Shown here piece after piece: positions 8,367 through 18,939 of a stretch of DNA of 64,000 nucleotides. The stretch lies in the NCBI GenBank assembly GCA_003216715.1, contig QCIK01000008.1:1-64000 (forward strand), given 5' to 3'. Origin of the DNA: Prochlorococcus sp. AG-402-L09. GTDB lineage: Bacteria; Cyanobacteriota; Cyanobacteriia; PCC-6307; Cyanobiaceae. Each line of letters starts with the position of its first letter. Positions within the stretch are counted from its first letter, which is position 1. Below the pieces are notes generated by a model. It did not search any database. It had not been told where the DNA came from and worked only from the letters and a program-made list of their open reading frames with translations. The translations under genes were made by a program, and so were the position numbers.

Positions 8367-9443
8367 CTAAATATATTTGGCTGATTCAGCTAATTCCTCT
8401 AATAACACTTCAGTTGTAGAAAAGTTTATGCATGCATCCGTAACACTTTGTCCATAGGTAAGTTTTGACAAATCTGAATTTAATTTCTGATTACCCTCAA
8501 CAAGATGACTTTCAATCATTACGCCCATTACATTCTTAGATCCACCTTTTAACTGCGATGCAACATCACGTAAAACTTCTGATTGTCTACGAAAATCTTT
8601 ATTTGAGTTGCCATGACTACAATCAACCATGACTCTTGCAGGCATTTTAAATTGTGCCAATTCATCTGCAATTAAATTAATTGCATCAAGATGATAATTA
8701 GTTCCATTCTTGCCACCTCTTAGAACAAGATGACCATCTGGATTGCCTGTAGTGCTCACTATAGAAGCGTGACCATCGTTATTAATTCCTAAAAAATGAT
8801 GAGGTTTTGAAGCGGCTTGCATTGCATTAATCGCAATCGTTGCTGTGCCGTCAGTACCATTCTTATAACCAACCGGCATTGATAATCCAGAGGCCATTTC
8901 ACGATGAGTCTGGCTTTCTGTTGTTCTTGCTCCAATAGCAGTCCAACTAATTAAATCAGCAATATATTGAGGAACAACTGGATCAAGCAATTCAGTTGCT
9001 GCAGGCATTCCTTTTTTAGCCAAATCAAGCAATAAACCTCTTGCTTTTCTTAAACCAGTATTTATATCGTAAGAACCATCAAGATGGGGATCATTAATAA
9101 GTCCTTTCCAACCAACAGTTGTACGAGGTTTCTCAAAGTAAACACGCATAACAATTTCTAGTTGCTGACTATATTTCTCCCTTAATGGAGCTAAACGATT
9201 CGCATATTCAATAGCAGCATCAACATCATGAACGGAACATGGTCCAACAATTACCAAAATTCTTGGGTCAATTCCATGAAGAATTGATTGAATCTTTTTT
9301 CGAGTAGTAGAGACAACTTCAGAGGCTGCCTTATCCAAAGGCAAATCTCTATGAAGCAATGCTGGCGACATTAATGGACGAGTCTCGACCACATGAAGGT
9401 CAGAGGTGCTATCCACCATTGAAAAATATGATGAGGTGGACAT
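8367..9443 (-). CDS. 3-deoxy-7-phosphoheptulonate (DAHP) synthase, AroF/AroG class I
   Basis: First committed step of the shikimate pathway: phosphoenolpyruvate plus erythrose 4-phosphate to DAHP. The 358 residues match the AroFGH class (about 350). Signatures include ILVIVGPCSVHDVDAAIEYA, RVYFEKPRTTVGWKGLINDP, PAATELLDPVVPQYIADLIS, SWTAIGARTTESQTHREMAS and MVDCSHGNSNKDFRRQ. The metal-binding residues of this class are carried by the GPCS, HREMAS and DCSHGNS blocks. Feedback specificity (Phe, Tyr or Trp) cannot be read from the sequence by eye. It is divergent from acnB, with 153 bases between the starts; aroE of the same pathway lies further right in the window. Confidence 0.94.
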   Translation of the reverse strand: MSTSSYFSMVDSTSDLHVVETRPLMSPALLHRDLPLDKAASEVVSTTRKKIQSILHGIDPRILVIVGPCSVHDVDAAIEYANRLAPLREKYSQQLEIVMRVYFEKPRTTVGWKGLINDPHLDGSYDINTGLRKARGLLLDLAKKGMPAATELLDPVVPQYIADLISWTAIGARTTESQTHREMASGLSMPVGYKNGTDGTATIAINAMQAASKPHHFLGINNDGHASIVSTTGNPDGHLVLRGGKNGTNYHLDAINLIADELAQFKMPARVMVDCSHGNSNKDFRRQSEVLRDVASQLKGGSKNVMGVMIESHLVEGNQKLNSDLSKLTYGQSVTDACINFSTTEVLLEELAESAKYI

Positions 9444-9596
9444 TTAAAGCGTGATCATAGATATAAGATTAGAGAAGTATCAGTCATAGGGGGGTAATAA
9501 GTTGCATTATCTGAATGTTTGTTCAAGAAACATGCGGTTGTAAACAATGAAAACAAAAGGCCATCACTCAAATACATTCTCTATTGAGATTTAAAA

Positions 9597-12197
9597 ATGC
9601 TTAAAAATTACTTATCACATGTTGCAGAAAGAGAAGCCTTAGGGATCCCTCCGCTTCCTTTAGATGCAAAACAAACTAAAGCTTTAACAGAATTATTAGA
9701 AAAACCAGATAAGGAATTTGATCAAAACTTCTTACTTGATCTTCTTGAAAATCGAATTCCTCCTGGAGTTGATAAAGCCTCTTATGTCAAAGCGACTTGG
9801 CTAAGCTCAATTGCTCAAGAAGAATTAATAAGTCCTTTAGTAAGTCCTTTAAAAGCAACTGAGCTTTTGGGTACAATGATTGGCGGATACAATGTAGCTG
9901 CTTTAATTGAAATACTAAAATCTAATAACGAAAAATTAGCAGCCTCAGCCTGTAATGCATTAAGTAATACTCTTTTAGTTTATGATGCTTTAAACGACAT
10001 TTTAGAATTAGCAAAAAATAATATCTATGCAGAAAAAGTTATAAATAGCTGGTCCGATGGAGAATGGTTTACTAATAAGCAACCCTTAGCCCAGGAAATA
10101 ACAGTAACGGTATTTAAGGTGGAAGGAGAAACAAATACAGACGACCTCTCTCCCGCAACTCATGCAACAACAAGACCAGATATTCCTTTACATGCTTTAG
10201 CAATGCTAGAGACTCGAGATCCAAATGGTTTAAGCACTATTGAAGAATTAAAAAAGAAAGGCTATCCAATCGCATATGTTGGAGATGTCGTTGGAACAGG
10301 AAGCTCTCGAAAGTCAGCAATAAACTCTGTCCTTTGGCATACAGGACAAGATATACCTTACGTGCCAAATAAAAGAGGGAGTGGCGTTGTAATAGGGGGC
10401 AAAATTGCTCCTATTTTCTTTAATACTGCTGAAGATTCAGGTGCACTTCCAATTGAATGCAATGTAAGCAATCTCAAAACAGGAGATGTAATTACTATTT
10501 TCCCTTACAAAGGAGAAGTTAGAAGAAGTCAAAACGAGACCAACAGTGGAGAACTTCTATCAAAATTTGACCTAAAACCACAAACTATTACTGATGAAGT
10601 AAGAGCAGGTGGGCGAATTCCTTTAATGATTGGAAGAGCTTTGACAGACAAAGTCAGAGCAAAATTAAAACTTCCTCCCTCTAGTCTTTTTATTCGTCCT
10701 GGTCAGCCACCTGCATCAAAGCATGGATATACACAAGCTCAAAAAATGGTTGGAAAAGCTTGCGGTTTAGCAGGCGTGCTTCCTGGAGCAAGTTGTGAGC
10801 CAATAATGACAACAGTTGGTAGTCAAGATACTACTGGTCCAATGACTAGAGATGAAATGAAAGAATTAGCCTGTTTAGGATTTTCCGCTGATTTAGTGAT
10901 GCAGAGTTTCTGCCACACAGCAGCATATCCCAAGCCCGTTGATATCAAAACTCAAAAAGAACTTCCTGATTTTTTTGCTGAAAGAGGAGGAATAGCATTA
11001 AAACCCGGTGATGGAATTATCCACAGTTGGCTCAATAGAATGCTTTTACCGGACACAGTCGGGACAGGTGGGGATAGTCATACACGATTCCCATTAGGCA
11101 TCTCATTTCCTGGGGGTTCGGGAGTTGTCGCATTTGCTGCAGCCATTGGTTGCATGCCTTTAGATATGCCAGAGTCAGTTCTTGTACGCTTTAAAGGGTC
11201 TTTACAAACTGGCGTCACTTTAAGAGATGTAGTTAATGCCATTCCGTGGATGGCTATACAACAAGGTCTTCTGACAGTCGCAAAAGCGAACAAAGTTAAT
11301 GTGTTTAATGGAAAAATATTAGAAATTGAAGGCTTACCAAACCTAAAGTTAGAGCAAGCCTTTGAGTTGACTGATGCAAGTGCAGAAAGATCTTGTGCTG
11401 GATGTACTATTCAACTCTCTGAATCAACAATCAGTGAATATTTAAAAAGCAATATTGTTTTACTTAAAAATATGATTGCTAGGGGATATAAAGACGCACG
11501 AACAATCAGTAGAAGAATAAAAGAAATGGAAGATTGGTTGAAAAAACCAGATTTACTCTCAGCCGATTCGAATGCTCAATATTCAGAAATCATAGAAATA
11601 GACTTGAATGAACTCAAAGAACCTGTTTTAGCTTGTCCTAATGATCCTGACAACGTCAAATTATTAAACGAAGTCGCAGGCACTCCCATTCAAGAAGTTT
11701 TTATTGGTTCGTGTATGACTAATATTGGTCATTATCGAGCCGCTGCAAAAATTCTCGAAGGTGAAGGGAAGATTGCAGCACGATTATGGGTATGTCCACC
11801 AACACGAATGGACGAAGAAATTTTGAAAAAAGAAGGATACTACGAGATCTTTGAAAAAGCTGGTAGCCGAATGGAAATGCCTGGTTGTTCTCTATGCATG
11901 GGCAATCAAGCTCGTGTAGAAGATAATTCAACTGTTTTCTCAACCAGTACAAGAAATTTCAACAACAGACTAGGGAAAGGAGCTCAGGTGTTCTTAGGAA
12001 GTGCAGAACTGGCAGCTGTTTGCGCTTTGTTGGGTCATATACCTACAACTGATGAATATATTGCAATAGCCTCTAAAAAAGTTTCCCCTTTAACAGACGA
12101 AATATACAGATACTTAAACTTTGATGAAATACCGAACTTTGTCGAAGATGGTCGTGTAATAACAAAAGAAGAAGAGGCTTCTATTTTACAAACCTAA
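9597..12197 (+). CDS. acnB: Aconitate hydratase B
   Basis: Interconverts citrate and isocitrate through cis-aconitate using a 4Fe-4S cluster. The 866 residues are the standard AcnB size. The order is an N-terminal HEAT-like domain (about 1-160, [19 protein letters not shown]), a swivel domain ([39 protein letters not shown]) and then the catalytic core with [20 protein letters not shown] and [13 protein letters not shown]. The cluster cysteines of the family are in [13 protein letters not shown] and in the C-x-x-C of [12 protein letters not shown]. Prochlorococcus runs an incomplete citric acid cycle, so the enzyme mainly feeds 2-oxoglutarate for nitrogen assimilation. The ClC gene follows after 10 bases. 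Confidence 0.97.
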   Translation: MLKNYLSHVAEREALGIPPLPLDAKQTKALTELLEKPDKEFDQNFLLDLLENRIPPGVDKASYVKATWLSSIAQEELISPLVSPLKATELLGTMIGGYNVAALIEILKSNNEKLAASACNALSNTLLVYDALNDILELAKNNIYAEKVINSWSDGEWFTNKQPLAQEITVTVFKVEGETNTDDLSPATHATTRPDIPLHALAMLETRDPNGLSTIEELKKKGYPIAYVGDVVGTGSSRKSAINSVLWHTGQDIPYVPNKRGSGVVIGGKIAPIFFNTAEDSGALPIECNVSNLKTGDVITIFPYKGEVRRSQNETNSGELLSKFDLKPQTITDEVRAGGRIPLMIGRALTDKVRAKLKLPPSSLFIRPGQPPASKHGYTQAQKMVGKACGLAGVLPGASCEPIMTTVGSQDTTGPMTRDEMKELACLGFSADLVMQSFCHTAAYPKPVDIKTQKELPDFFAERGGIALKPGDGIIHSWLNRMLLPDTVGTGGDSHTRFPLGISFPGGSGVVAFAAAIGCMPLDMPESVLVRFKGSLQTGVTLRDVVNAIPWMAIQQGLLTVAKANKVNVFNGKILEIEGLPNLKLEQAFELTDASAERSCAGCTIQLSESTISEYLKSNIVLLKNMIARGYKDARTISRRIKEMEDWLKKPDLLSADSNAQYSEIIEIDLNELKEPVLACPNDPDNVKLLNEVAGTPIQEVFIGSCMTNIGHYRAAAKILEGEGKIAARLWVCPPTRMDEEILKKEGYYEIFEKAGSRMEMPGCSLCMGNQARVEDNSTVFSTSTRNFNNRLGKGAQVFLGSAELAAVCALLGHIPTTDEYIAIASKKVSPLTDEIYRYLNFDEIPNFVEDGRVITKEEEASILQT

Positions 12198-12207
12198 ATT
12201 GAGTTAA

Positions 12208-13566
12208 ATGATCAAAAGTCAAAGTCCTAATCCCGTTAAAAAAAAATCAAGTCAAAGCATAAAAAAACTTCTTCAAAGGAAATGGCTGAATGTAATTCTT
12301 GCTCTCATACTTACAGGTTTAGGAGCAGCATTAACGGGAATATTGTTTAAAACTGGAATTCATGCATTAGAAGATTATCGATCAACTCTTCTTGCATATA
12401 TGCCTAGATGGATAGTGCTGCCAATTTTAGGGGCATTAGGAGGCTTGATTTCAGGATCACTCATTCAAAATTTTGCCCCTGCAGCAAAAGGAGCAGGAGT
12501 AAGTCACATCATTGCATTTCTTCGCCATAAGCCAGTCCCGATGGGATTAAGAGTTGGAATCGTAAAACTATTTGCTGGAATCATTGCTATTGGCAGTGGA
12601 TTTCCACTAGGCCCAGAAGGTCCAGCAGTACAAATGGGAGGATCTGTTGCCTGGAAAATGGCAAAATGGCTAAAAGCACCTATTTCATTTCGCAGAGTCA
12701 TCGTTGCAGCAGGAGGAGGAGCAGGAATTGCAGCAATTTTCAGTGCACCTATTGGAGGCTTTGTCTACGCAATTGAAGAGCTTCTAAATTCAGCTAGACC
12801 AGTAGTCCTCTTGCTTGTAGTAGTAACAACATTCTGGGCTGATAGTTGCGCTGATGTTTTGCAAGCGATTGGACTAGATCAAAAAGCTGGGGGATTTGTT
12901 AATAATTTAGGTTTTCAATTAGAGAAAGCATATACACCAGTAATCGAATTCTTTCCGATAGATTTTTTATACCTAATAGTTCTAGGCATCTTACTTGGAT
13001 TCTTAGCAGAAATGTATTGCCAATATGTTTTAAAAATGCAAGTTTTAGGAAACAAATGGTTTCAAAATAAAACTATTCAAAGAATGAGTCTGTCCGGTCT
13101 ATTACTTGGCTCAATGTATTCAATAATTCCAGAAAGTTTTCACAACATCGAAGGATTACAAAAGATTATAGTTAATGAAAGTAGTAATTTTACGCTCGCA
13201 ATCAGTATATTTTTAGTTTTATTTGTTGCTTCTGGTTTAGCAGCCGCCTCAGGAGCTCCAGGTGGTTTGTTTTATCCAATGCTCACCCTAGGAGGAGCAA
13301 TAGGATTAGCAAGCGGTATAGGAGTAGAAACTTTAACGGGCCATGTGCCAACAACCTATATTTTTGCAGGAATGGGTGGATTCGTAGCTGGATGCTCAAG
13401 AACCCCGTTAACAGCTATGTTTTTAGCCTTCGCCTTAACTAAAAATCTTTTAATACTTAAACCACTCTTGATAACATGTATAGCTAGCTTTTTAACGGCC
13501 AGAATATTTAATGAACATTCAATTTATGAAAGACAAATTACAATTGAAGAGGGAGAATTAATATAA
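12208..13566 (+). CDS. ClC-family chloride/proton antiporter
   Basis: 452 residues with 10 or more membrane helices in the ClC arrangement. The first anion-binding loop is AAKGAGVSHIIAFL (GSGIP-like), the second is GSGFPLGPEGPAVQMGGS (residues about 129-146), and the third is SGAPGGLFYPMLTLGGAIG. The gating glutamate is present (Glu137 in GPEGP, matching Glu148 of the E. coli protein). An internal proton glutamate is also present (Glu191 in AIEELL, matching Glu203). Having both argues for an H+/Cl- exchanger rather than a passive channel. It probably acts in pH or osmotic balance. The gene starts 10 bases after acnB and is likely co-transcribed. Its last 9 bases overlap the convergent polysaccharide-polymerase gene. 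Confidence 0.93.
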   Translation: MIKSQSPNPVKKKSSQSIKKLLQRKWLNVILALILTGLGAALTGILFKTGIHALEDYRSTLLAYMPRWIVLPILGALGGLISGSLIQNFAPAAKGAGVSHIIAFLRHKPVPMGLRVGIVKLFAGIIAIGSGFPLGPEGPAVQMGGSVAWKMAKWLKAPISFRRVIVAAGGGAGIAAIFSAPIGGFVYAIEELLNSARPVVLLLVVVTTFWADSCADVLQAIGLDQKAGGFVNNLGFQLEKAYTPVIEFFPIDFLYLIVLGILLGFLAEMYCQYVLKMQVLGNKWFQNKTIQRMSLSGLLLGSMYSIIPESFHNIEGLQKIIVNESSNFTLAISIFLVLFVASGLAAASGAPGGLFYPMLTLGGAIGLASGIGVETLTGHVPTTYIFAGMGGFVAGCSRTPLTAMFLAFALTKNLLILKPLLITCIASFLTARIFNEHSIYERQITIEEGELI

Positions 13567-14869
13567 AACTTTTTTAAATGAAATATTTTTAATTTTAGAA
13601 TTATAGATCATGCATCTCAGACCTATCAATAATATCCAGCCTAAGATATTTATTCTGCTATCAAATAGTGGAATATCTGTAGCATGAAAACAAATAAGAA
13701 TTAGCGCAGAGGTCCACCAAGCTCGATCAACTATTATATTTTTTTGAAGATTTAAATTATTAAAAATTCTATAAAAGGAAGAAAAAAATAATAAGCTTAA
13801 TACAAATATATTTATCAACAAAGAAACAACTATACCATGGCTAATTGCTAATTCTAAAGGCAAATTATGAGAGTGCCCATGAGATAATCCTGTTCTTAAA
13901 GGATAAAGAATTGAAAAAGCTGCTGCCCCCCCAACCCAACCATGGTTTTTCAAAAATCAAATTAAGTCCTATTTTCCATTGACCAATACGTGTTGATTCA
14001 AAAGTTCTAGTATCAACGAATTGCATATCACTTAATCTCATCCAAATAGATTCAGGAACAATACTCCTTGCAAATTGTTGAATTCCAAAATCAAAAACTG
14101 GTAAAACCGCAATAATTACCGGAAGAAAGCAAATAAGCATTAAAGGTATTAACCAACTCCATGAGGCTGAACCAAAAACTAATGGCAATCCTAAAAAAAT
14201 TGAACCCCATGCGTTTCGAGAATCAGTCAAAATCATCGCGGACACAAACGCAATCAAGAGAAAAAAAGAAAAAACTCGATTTCGTCCAAAAATAAAAGGA
14301 TGCAGGACAGAAGCCAAACAAAATGGCCATACGCCTGATAACCATGCAGCAGTGATATTCGCGTAATCAAATAATCCAGACAATCTGCCCAAAGGTTCTC
14401 CACCCGGAGAAATAAACCAAATGATTAAACCATCAAAAAGCTCCCAAGGCCCCTCCCATCTAAGCCATAACTGCCCAAAACCAGTTATCAAAACAGGAAG
14501 ACTTCCTAAGACAAGCCAAATAGCACATTGTCTTCTTTTTTGAGGAGTTAACAAATATGGTTGCAAGCCCCAAAAGCACCAAAAAAATGGCAACCAATTA
14601 AAAAGACCAAGCCATGCTAACCAACCCGTATGAGAACGAATACAACCAAGTAACATCAAAAAAGATGCAAGAACTAACGGATAATTCCAATATTCCCTCC
14701 AATAGAGATCACTTCTTTTAAAACTTCCTTCAAAAAGCGCTACAAGCAAAAAAACATAAGAAATTAACGCACTTGAAGGCAAACACAACACTCCTATCTG
14801 AAAACAACTCCAGCCAACATTCTCTGAGAACTTATTTTTTAAATTACAGAAATAAACATTATTTATCAT
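13558..14869 (-). pseudogene. O-antigen ligase/polymerase (Wzy_C) family membrane protein, frameshifted at a G tract
   Basis: Two adjacent minus-strand frames together make one protein of about 436 residues: an upstream part of 334 codons (14869 down to 13865) and a downstream part up to 13558. The upstream frame carries many membrane segments and the Wzy_C signature AMILTDSRNAWGSIFLGLP. It reads correctly through LIFEKPWLGWG and then goes into SSFFNSLSFK. The other frame continues naturally with AAAFSILYPLRTGLSHGHSH. The switch falls at seven consecutive G on the coding strand (13926-13932); with six G the frames join as PWLGWGAAAFSI. The cause may be a sequencing error, a slippage-prone tract or real decay. 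Such proteins join or polymerise lipid-linked polysaccharide. The start ATG overlaps the purU stop as ATGA, so it is translationally coupled. Confidence 0.85.
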
Positions 14870-15720
14870 GTAAACACAGCAGTTCTCCCTCTATAAACAA
14901 TAACTTGTCGCCTTAAATGGAGTCGTAAGGCTCTTGCTAAAGCGACTCTCTCCAAATCTCTACCCTTTCTTATCAAATCTGAGACCTCATCACGATGACT
15001 CACAGTAGATATAGTCTGTTCAATTATAGGACCAGCATCAAGATCCTTAGTAACGTAATGCGCAGTTGCACCAATTAATTTCACTCCTCTTTCCCAAGCT
15101 TGATGATATGGCTGAGCACCTTTAAAAGCGGGTAGAAAAGAATGATGAATATTGATAAAGTTAGGAAACTTTTCTAAAAATGAACTACTTAAAATCTGCA
15201 TATATTTAGCCAAAACCCCTAAATCAATTTTGTACTCTTTTAATAAATCTAAAATTTTACTTTCTGAAAATGTTTTACTATTTTTATCTACCTTTATAAG
15301 CTTGAAAGGAATAGAAAAGCTTGAACAAATCTCTTCTAAATCAGAATGATTAGAAATGACTAAAGGAACATTCATACATAATTCGCCAGCCTTAACTCTC
15401 CATAAAAGATCAACTAAACAGTGACTCTGCTTACTAACAAAAATTGCAACATTAGGAAAATCATCAGAAAAGCTCAACACTGCTTTTCCATTCAATCGCT
15501 GCTCAAGTAAACTTATCTCAGTATTTATTTCATTTTTATCAAGCACAAAACCATCTAAATCCCACTCAATACGGCTAAGAAACAATTTTGCGTCTGCGTC
15601 TGTATGGTGATCAGCATGTCTAATATTCCCATTTTTACTTGCTATCCAACTTGCTAAATCACTTACAAGACCTGGCCTGTCAGGACAAATGAACTGTAAG
15701 ATAACTGTTTGTCTGCTCAC
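14866..15720 (-). CDS. purU: Formyltetrahydrofolate deformylase
   Basis: Hydrolyses 10-formyl-tetrahydrofolate to formate and tetrahydrofolate, balancing one-carbon pools. The 284 residues match PurU. An N-terminal ACT domain (residues about 5-85, beginning VILQFICPDRPGLVSDLASW) is followed by a formyltransferase domain with LAKYMQILSSSFLEKFPNFI, NIHHSFLPAFKGAQPYHQAW and VTKDLDAGPIIEQ. The Asn-His-Asp catalytic set of the formyltransferase fold is visible in the N-I-H-H-S and D-L-D-A-G-P blocks. It is divergent from the ThiO-like gene, 80 bases away, and overlaps the start of the following polysaccharide-polymerase gene by four bases. Confidence 0.94.
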   Translation of the reverse strand: MSRQTVILQFICPDRPGLVSDLASWIASKNGNIRHADHHTDADAKLFLSRIEWDLDGFVLDKNEINTEISLLEQRLNGKAVLSFSDDFPNVAIFVSKQSHCLVDLLWRVKAGELCMNVPLVISNHSDLEEICSSFSIPFKLIKVDKNSKTFSESKILDLLKEYKIDLGVLAKYMQILSSSFLEKFPNFINIHHSFLPAFKGAQPYHQAWERGVKLIGATAHYVTKDLDAGPIIEQTISTVSHRDEVSDLIRKGRDLERVALARALRLHLRRQVIVYRGRTAVFT

Positions 15721-15800
15721 TAGAGCTATATCCTTAAACTATTATCTTTTTTAGACCACTTATAGAAAATTAACAAGCGAATTTAATAGCATTTGTGCAA

Positions 15801-16919
15801 ATGAATAACCAAAAAGAAAAAAAAAAGCAAATAGAAATCTCAATTATTGGTAGTGGAATAGCTGGACTTACAACTGCCTTTCATCTAGGGAAAAAAGGTT
15901 ATAAAGTAAATTTAATTGACCCAACAGTCAACTCAGAAATAAATAATATAAATCCCAAAAATGGAACACAAGCTGCTCTAGGTGTGCTTATGGGAAATAT
16001 CTACAAGAAATCAAAAGGACGAGCTTTTTTACTACGCCAGAAAAGTATGAAATTATGGAAAGAATGGCTTATTCAAATAGACTATTCTGATTTAAATATC
16101 TCTTTAGAGAAACCATTAATTAAATTAGCAAATTCTGAAAAAGAATATCTTTCTATGATCGATTTAAGTATAAATAAAAAGGAATATGGAATTAAACTTT
16201 TAGATAAAACCACTTTAGAGTTTTGGAATTCTATCTTTGAAAAAAAATTAATAGGTGGCTTAATCTCTCATCAAGATGGTCGATTAAATCCTATAAATTT
16301 AGTAAAATCATTGATGAAAAGTCTTGATCAAATAAAGGTAAACAAAATTTCAAATAATGTTATTAAAATAAGAAAAAATCTAAATTCATATAATAAAAGC
16401 TGGAAAATTTATTTAGAAAACAACCAATCTATAGATCAAGATTATATCATAATTTGTACCGCATTAAATACTAAAAAACTACTAAAACCTTTAGGTCATG
16501 AAATAATTTTAGAGCCAATACTAGGACAAGTTATTGAATTAAAGTTAGAAAACATGGCTACGAATTGGAAGAAATGGCCTGCAATATTAAATTATCAATC
16601 TAAAAATTTTGTACATCATAATAGTAATCATATGCTAATAGGAGCAACTCTCGAAAGTGGAATTAAGCCAAGTTTGTCTCATAAAAAAGAAATGTTAAAT
16701 ATGAACAATACTGCCCCAAAATGGATGACACAAGCAACAATATGCCATGAATGGAACGGCATCAGAGCAAGACCAAAGAATGAAGCCTCTCCCTTATTAA
16801 AAGAGATAGAACCTGGATTATTAATTAATACAGGTCACTACAGAAATGGTATTTTATTGGCTCCTTCATGCGCAGAATGGATTGGACTTAAAATAGATAG
16901 CCAATCGATATTAAATTAA
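15801..16919 (+). CDS. FAD-dependent oxidoreductase, glycine oxidase ThiO/DAO-like
   Basis: About 372 residues of the D-amino-acid oxidase (DAO) family. The N-terminal dinucleotide-binding fold reads ISIIGSGIAGLTTAFHLGKK with the GxGxxG motif, ending in an acidic residue (NLID). The C-terminal TGHYRNGILLAPSCAEW is the signature of ThiO-type glycine oxidases, which make the glycine imine used for the thiazole of thiamin. Substrate specificity is inferred from that motif only. A GTG six bases upstream (15795) could also start translation; I chose the ATG at 15801. The protein is Lys/Asn/Ile-rich, like other AT-rich genes here. It is convergent with dnaK (9 bases between stops). Confidence 0.82.
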   Translation: MNNQKEKKKQIEISIIGSGIAGLTTAFHLGKKGYKVNLIDPTVNSEINNINPKNGTQAALGVLMGNIYKKSKGRAFLLRQKSMKLWKEWLIQIDYSDLNISLEKPLIKLANSEKEYLSMIDLSINKKEYGIKLLDKTTLEFWNSIFEKKLIGGLISHQDGRLNPINLVKSLMKSLDQIKVNKISNNVIKIRKNLNSYNKSWKIYLENNQSIDQDYIIICTALNTKKLLKPLGHEIILEPILGQVIELKLENMATNWKKWPAILNYQSKNFVHHNSNHMLIGATLESGIKPSLSHKKEMLNMNNTAPKWMTQATICHEWNGIRARPKNEASPLLKEIEPGLLINTGHYRNGILLAPSCAEWIGLKIDSQSILN

Positions 16920-16928
16920 AATATTAAT

Positions 16929-18821
16929 TTATTTTGTCTCAGTAAATTCAGCGTCGATAACATCATCTCCATCAGCTTTATTATCAGTATTGGAATCATC
17001 AGCAGCTTGTGAAGCAGCATTTGCTTGTTGGTATACAGAAGCTCCTAATGCATACAATTCTTGTTGAAGCTCCTCAACTAAAGACTTCATAGTTTCATAA
17101 TCATCTTTTTCTGTGGCCTCTTTCAATTTGACGCGTTTCTCTTCGACCTTGGTTTTGGCTGCATCGTCCACTTTATCGCCAAGCTCACCTATTTGTTTTT
17201 CGGCTTGATAGACAAGAGTTTCAGCTTGATTTTTTATATCAATTTTTTCACGCTTTTCTTTATCAGCAGAAGCATTCATTTCAGCATCTTTGACCATTTT
17301 ATCAACTTCGTTATCAGACAAAGTAGACGCACCGGTAATAGAAATACTTTGCTCTTTACCACTCCCTTTGTCTTTAGCGTTGACACTAAGGATTCCATTG
17401 GCATCAATATCAAAAGTCACTTCAATTTGAGGAACACCTCTAGGAGCAGGAGGGATTCCGTCCAAACGAAAGGTTCCCAAGCTTTTGTTATCAGAGGCCA
17501 TCTCGCGTTCGCCTTGTAAAACGTGAATTTCCACATTTGTTTGGCCATCCACTGCAGTTGAATAAGTTTCGGCCTTTTTTGTAGGCACAGTGGTATTTCT
17601 AGAAATCATCTTGGTCATAACCCCACCCAAAGTTTCAACTCCAAGCGATAAAGGAGTTACATCAAGAAGCAAAATATCTTTAACTTCACCAGCAAGAACT
17701 CCTCCTTGAATAGCTGCTCCAACAGCTACTACTTCGTCTGGATTAACAGTTTGATTGGGATCTTTTGTTGTTACTCTTTTTACTAGTTCTTTGACTGCTG
17801 GCATTCGGGTAGAACCACCAACCATGACAATCTCATCTATTTCTCCAGTAGATAATTTTGCATCTTTTAAAGCTTGTTCTACTGGAACCCTACAACGATC
17901 AATAAGCTTTGAGGCTAACTCCTCAAACTTTCCTCTTGTGAGTGTCAAATCAAGATGCTTTGGCCCTTCAGGCGTAGCTGTAATAAATGGAAGATTTATT
18001 TCACTTTGAGTGGCATTAGATAATTCTATCTTGGCTTTTTCAGCTGCTTCAGTTAAACGTTGTAGTGCTTGTTTATCCTGACGTAAATCAATGCCTTCAT
18101 TACCTTTGAATGTGGAAGCCAAATGATCAACAATCACTCGATCAAAATCATCGCCACCTAAATGAGTGTCTCCAGATGTAGAAAGAACTTCGAAGACTCC
18201 ATCACCTACTTCTAAAACAGATACATCAAAGGTGCCTCCACCCAAATCGAAGACTAATATTCTTTCATTGCTTTTTTTATCTAAACCGTATGCTAAAGCA
18301 GCAGCAGTTGGCTCATTAATAATTCGAAGAACTTCTAATCCTGCAATCTTTCCTGCATCTTTAGTAGCTTGGCGTTGTGAATCATTAAAATATGCGGGTA
18401 CTGTAATTACAGCCTGGGTGACGGATTCGCCTAAATATTTTCCAGCATCTTCCGAAAGTTTTCTTAAAACTTGAGCACTCACTTCTTCAGGAGAAAACTG
18501 CTTATCAAGTATTGGGCATTTTAATTTCACGTTAGAACCTGCTTTTTCCACTCCATAACTTACTTCTTTAGATTCGTCATTTACCTCATCAACTCGACGA
18601 CCAACAAATCTCTTTGAAGAATAAAAAGTATTTTCTGGATTCATCACCGCTTGGCGCTTGGCAATTTGTCCGACTAGTTGATCCTGATTCTTTGTATACG
18701 CCACTACTGATGGAGTTGTTCTAAATCCCTCTGCATTCGCTATTACAGTAGGCTTACCGCCTTCCATAACAGCAACACAACTATTTGTAGTACCTAGATC
18801 GATTCCAACAACCTTCCCCAT
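16929..18821 (-). CDS. dnaK: Molecular chaperone DnaK (Hsp70)
   Basis: ATP-driven Hsp70 chaperone of the cytoplasm that works with DnaJ and GrpE, both encoded elsewhere in this window. The 630 residues match canonical DnaK. The ATPase domain starts [20 protein letters not shown] and holds [55 protein letters not shown] and [17 protein letters not shown]. The linker [19 protein letters not shown] leads to the peptide-binding domain. The Ala/Asp-rich tail ends in [12 protein letters not shown], the EEVD-like bacterial end. Cyanobacteria have several DnaK copies; the conserved tail suggests the main DnaK2-type one. It stands alone, divergent from aroE, and no CIRCE element (TTAGCACTC-N9-GAGTGCTAA) is seen upstream. 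Confidence 0.97.
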   Translation of the reverse strand: MGKVVGIDLGTTNSCVAVMEGGKPTVIANAEGFRTTPSVVAYTKNQDQLVGQIAKRQAVMNPENTFYSSKRFVGRRVDEVNDESKEVSYGVEKAGSNVKLKCPILDKQFSPEEVSAQVLRKLSEDAGKYLGESVTQAVITVPAYFNDSQRQATKDAGKIAGLEVLRIINEPTAAALAYGLDKKSNERILVFDLGGGTFDVSVLEVGDGVFEVLSTSGDTHLGGDDFDRVIVDHLASTFKGNEGIDLRQDKQALQRLTEAAEKAKIELSNATQSEINLPFITATPEGPKHLDLTLTRGKFEELASKLIDRCRVPVEQALKDAKLSTGEIDEIVMVGGSTRMPAVKELVKRVTTKDPNQTVNPDEVVAVGAAIQGGVLAGEVKDILLLDVTPLSLGVETLGGVMTKMISRNTTVPTKKAETYSTAVDGQTNVEIHVLQGEREMASDNKSLGTFRLDGIPPAPRGVPQIEVTFDIDANGILSVNAKDKGSGKEQSISITGASTLSDNEVDKMVKDAEMNASADKEKREKIDIKNQAETLVYQAEKQIGELGDKVDDAAKTKVEEKRVKLKEATEKDDYETMKSLVEELQQELYALGASVYQQANAASQAADDSNTDNKADGDDVIDAEFTETK

Positions 18822-18939
18822 GAGTGAATAGCTCCTTAAATTCTTTCTTTAGGTAACATCCTCGTTAGTGAAACCTATTTGAGGCGAGGCGTGGTTCCCG
18901 AACAGTCTCTTAACTATTTTGAGTCAACACAAGCATGAA

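Noticed and set aside
8376-8395. Short inverted repeat TTGGCTGA/TCAGCTAA at the end of the DAHP synthase gene as a terminator
   Set aside because: One mismatch, almost no loop and no T tract on either side; it lies in coding sequence and is probably chance.
9444-9596. NtcA-type sites (GTA-N8-TAC) in the larger intergenic gaps
   Set aside because: None with a correctly placed -10 was found; the narB promoter that would most likely carry one is outside the window.
17193-18474. Several plus-strand open frames opposite dnaK (84-108 codons)
   Set aside because: They are antisense shadows of a highly conserved gene with biased codons; sequences such as [15 protein letters not shown] are not domain-like.
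18822-18939. Search for a CIRCE/HrcA element upstream of dnaK and grpE
   Set aside because: No TTAGCACTC-N9-GAGTGCTAA or close variant is visible in either upstream region.
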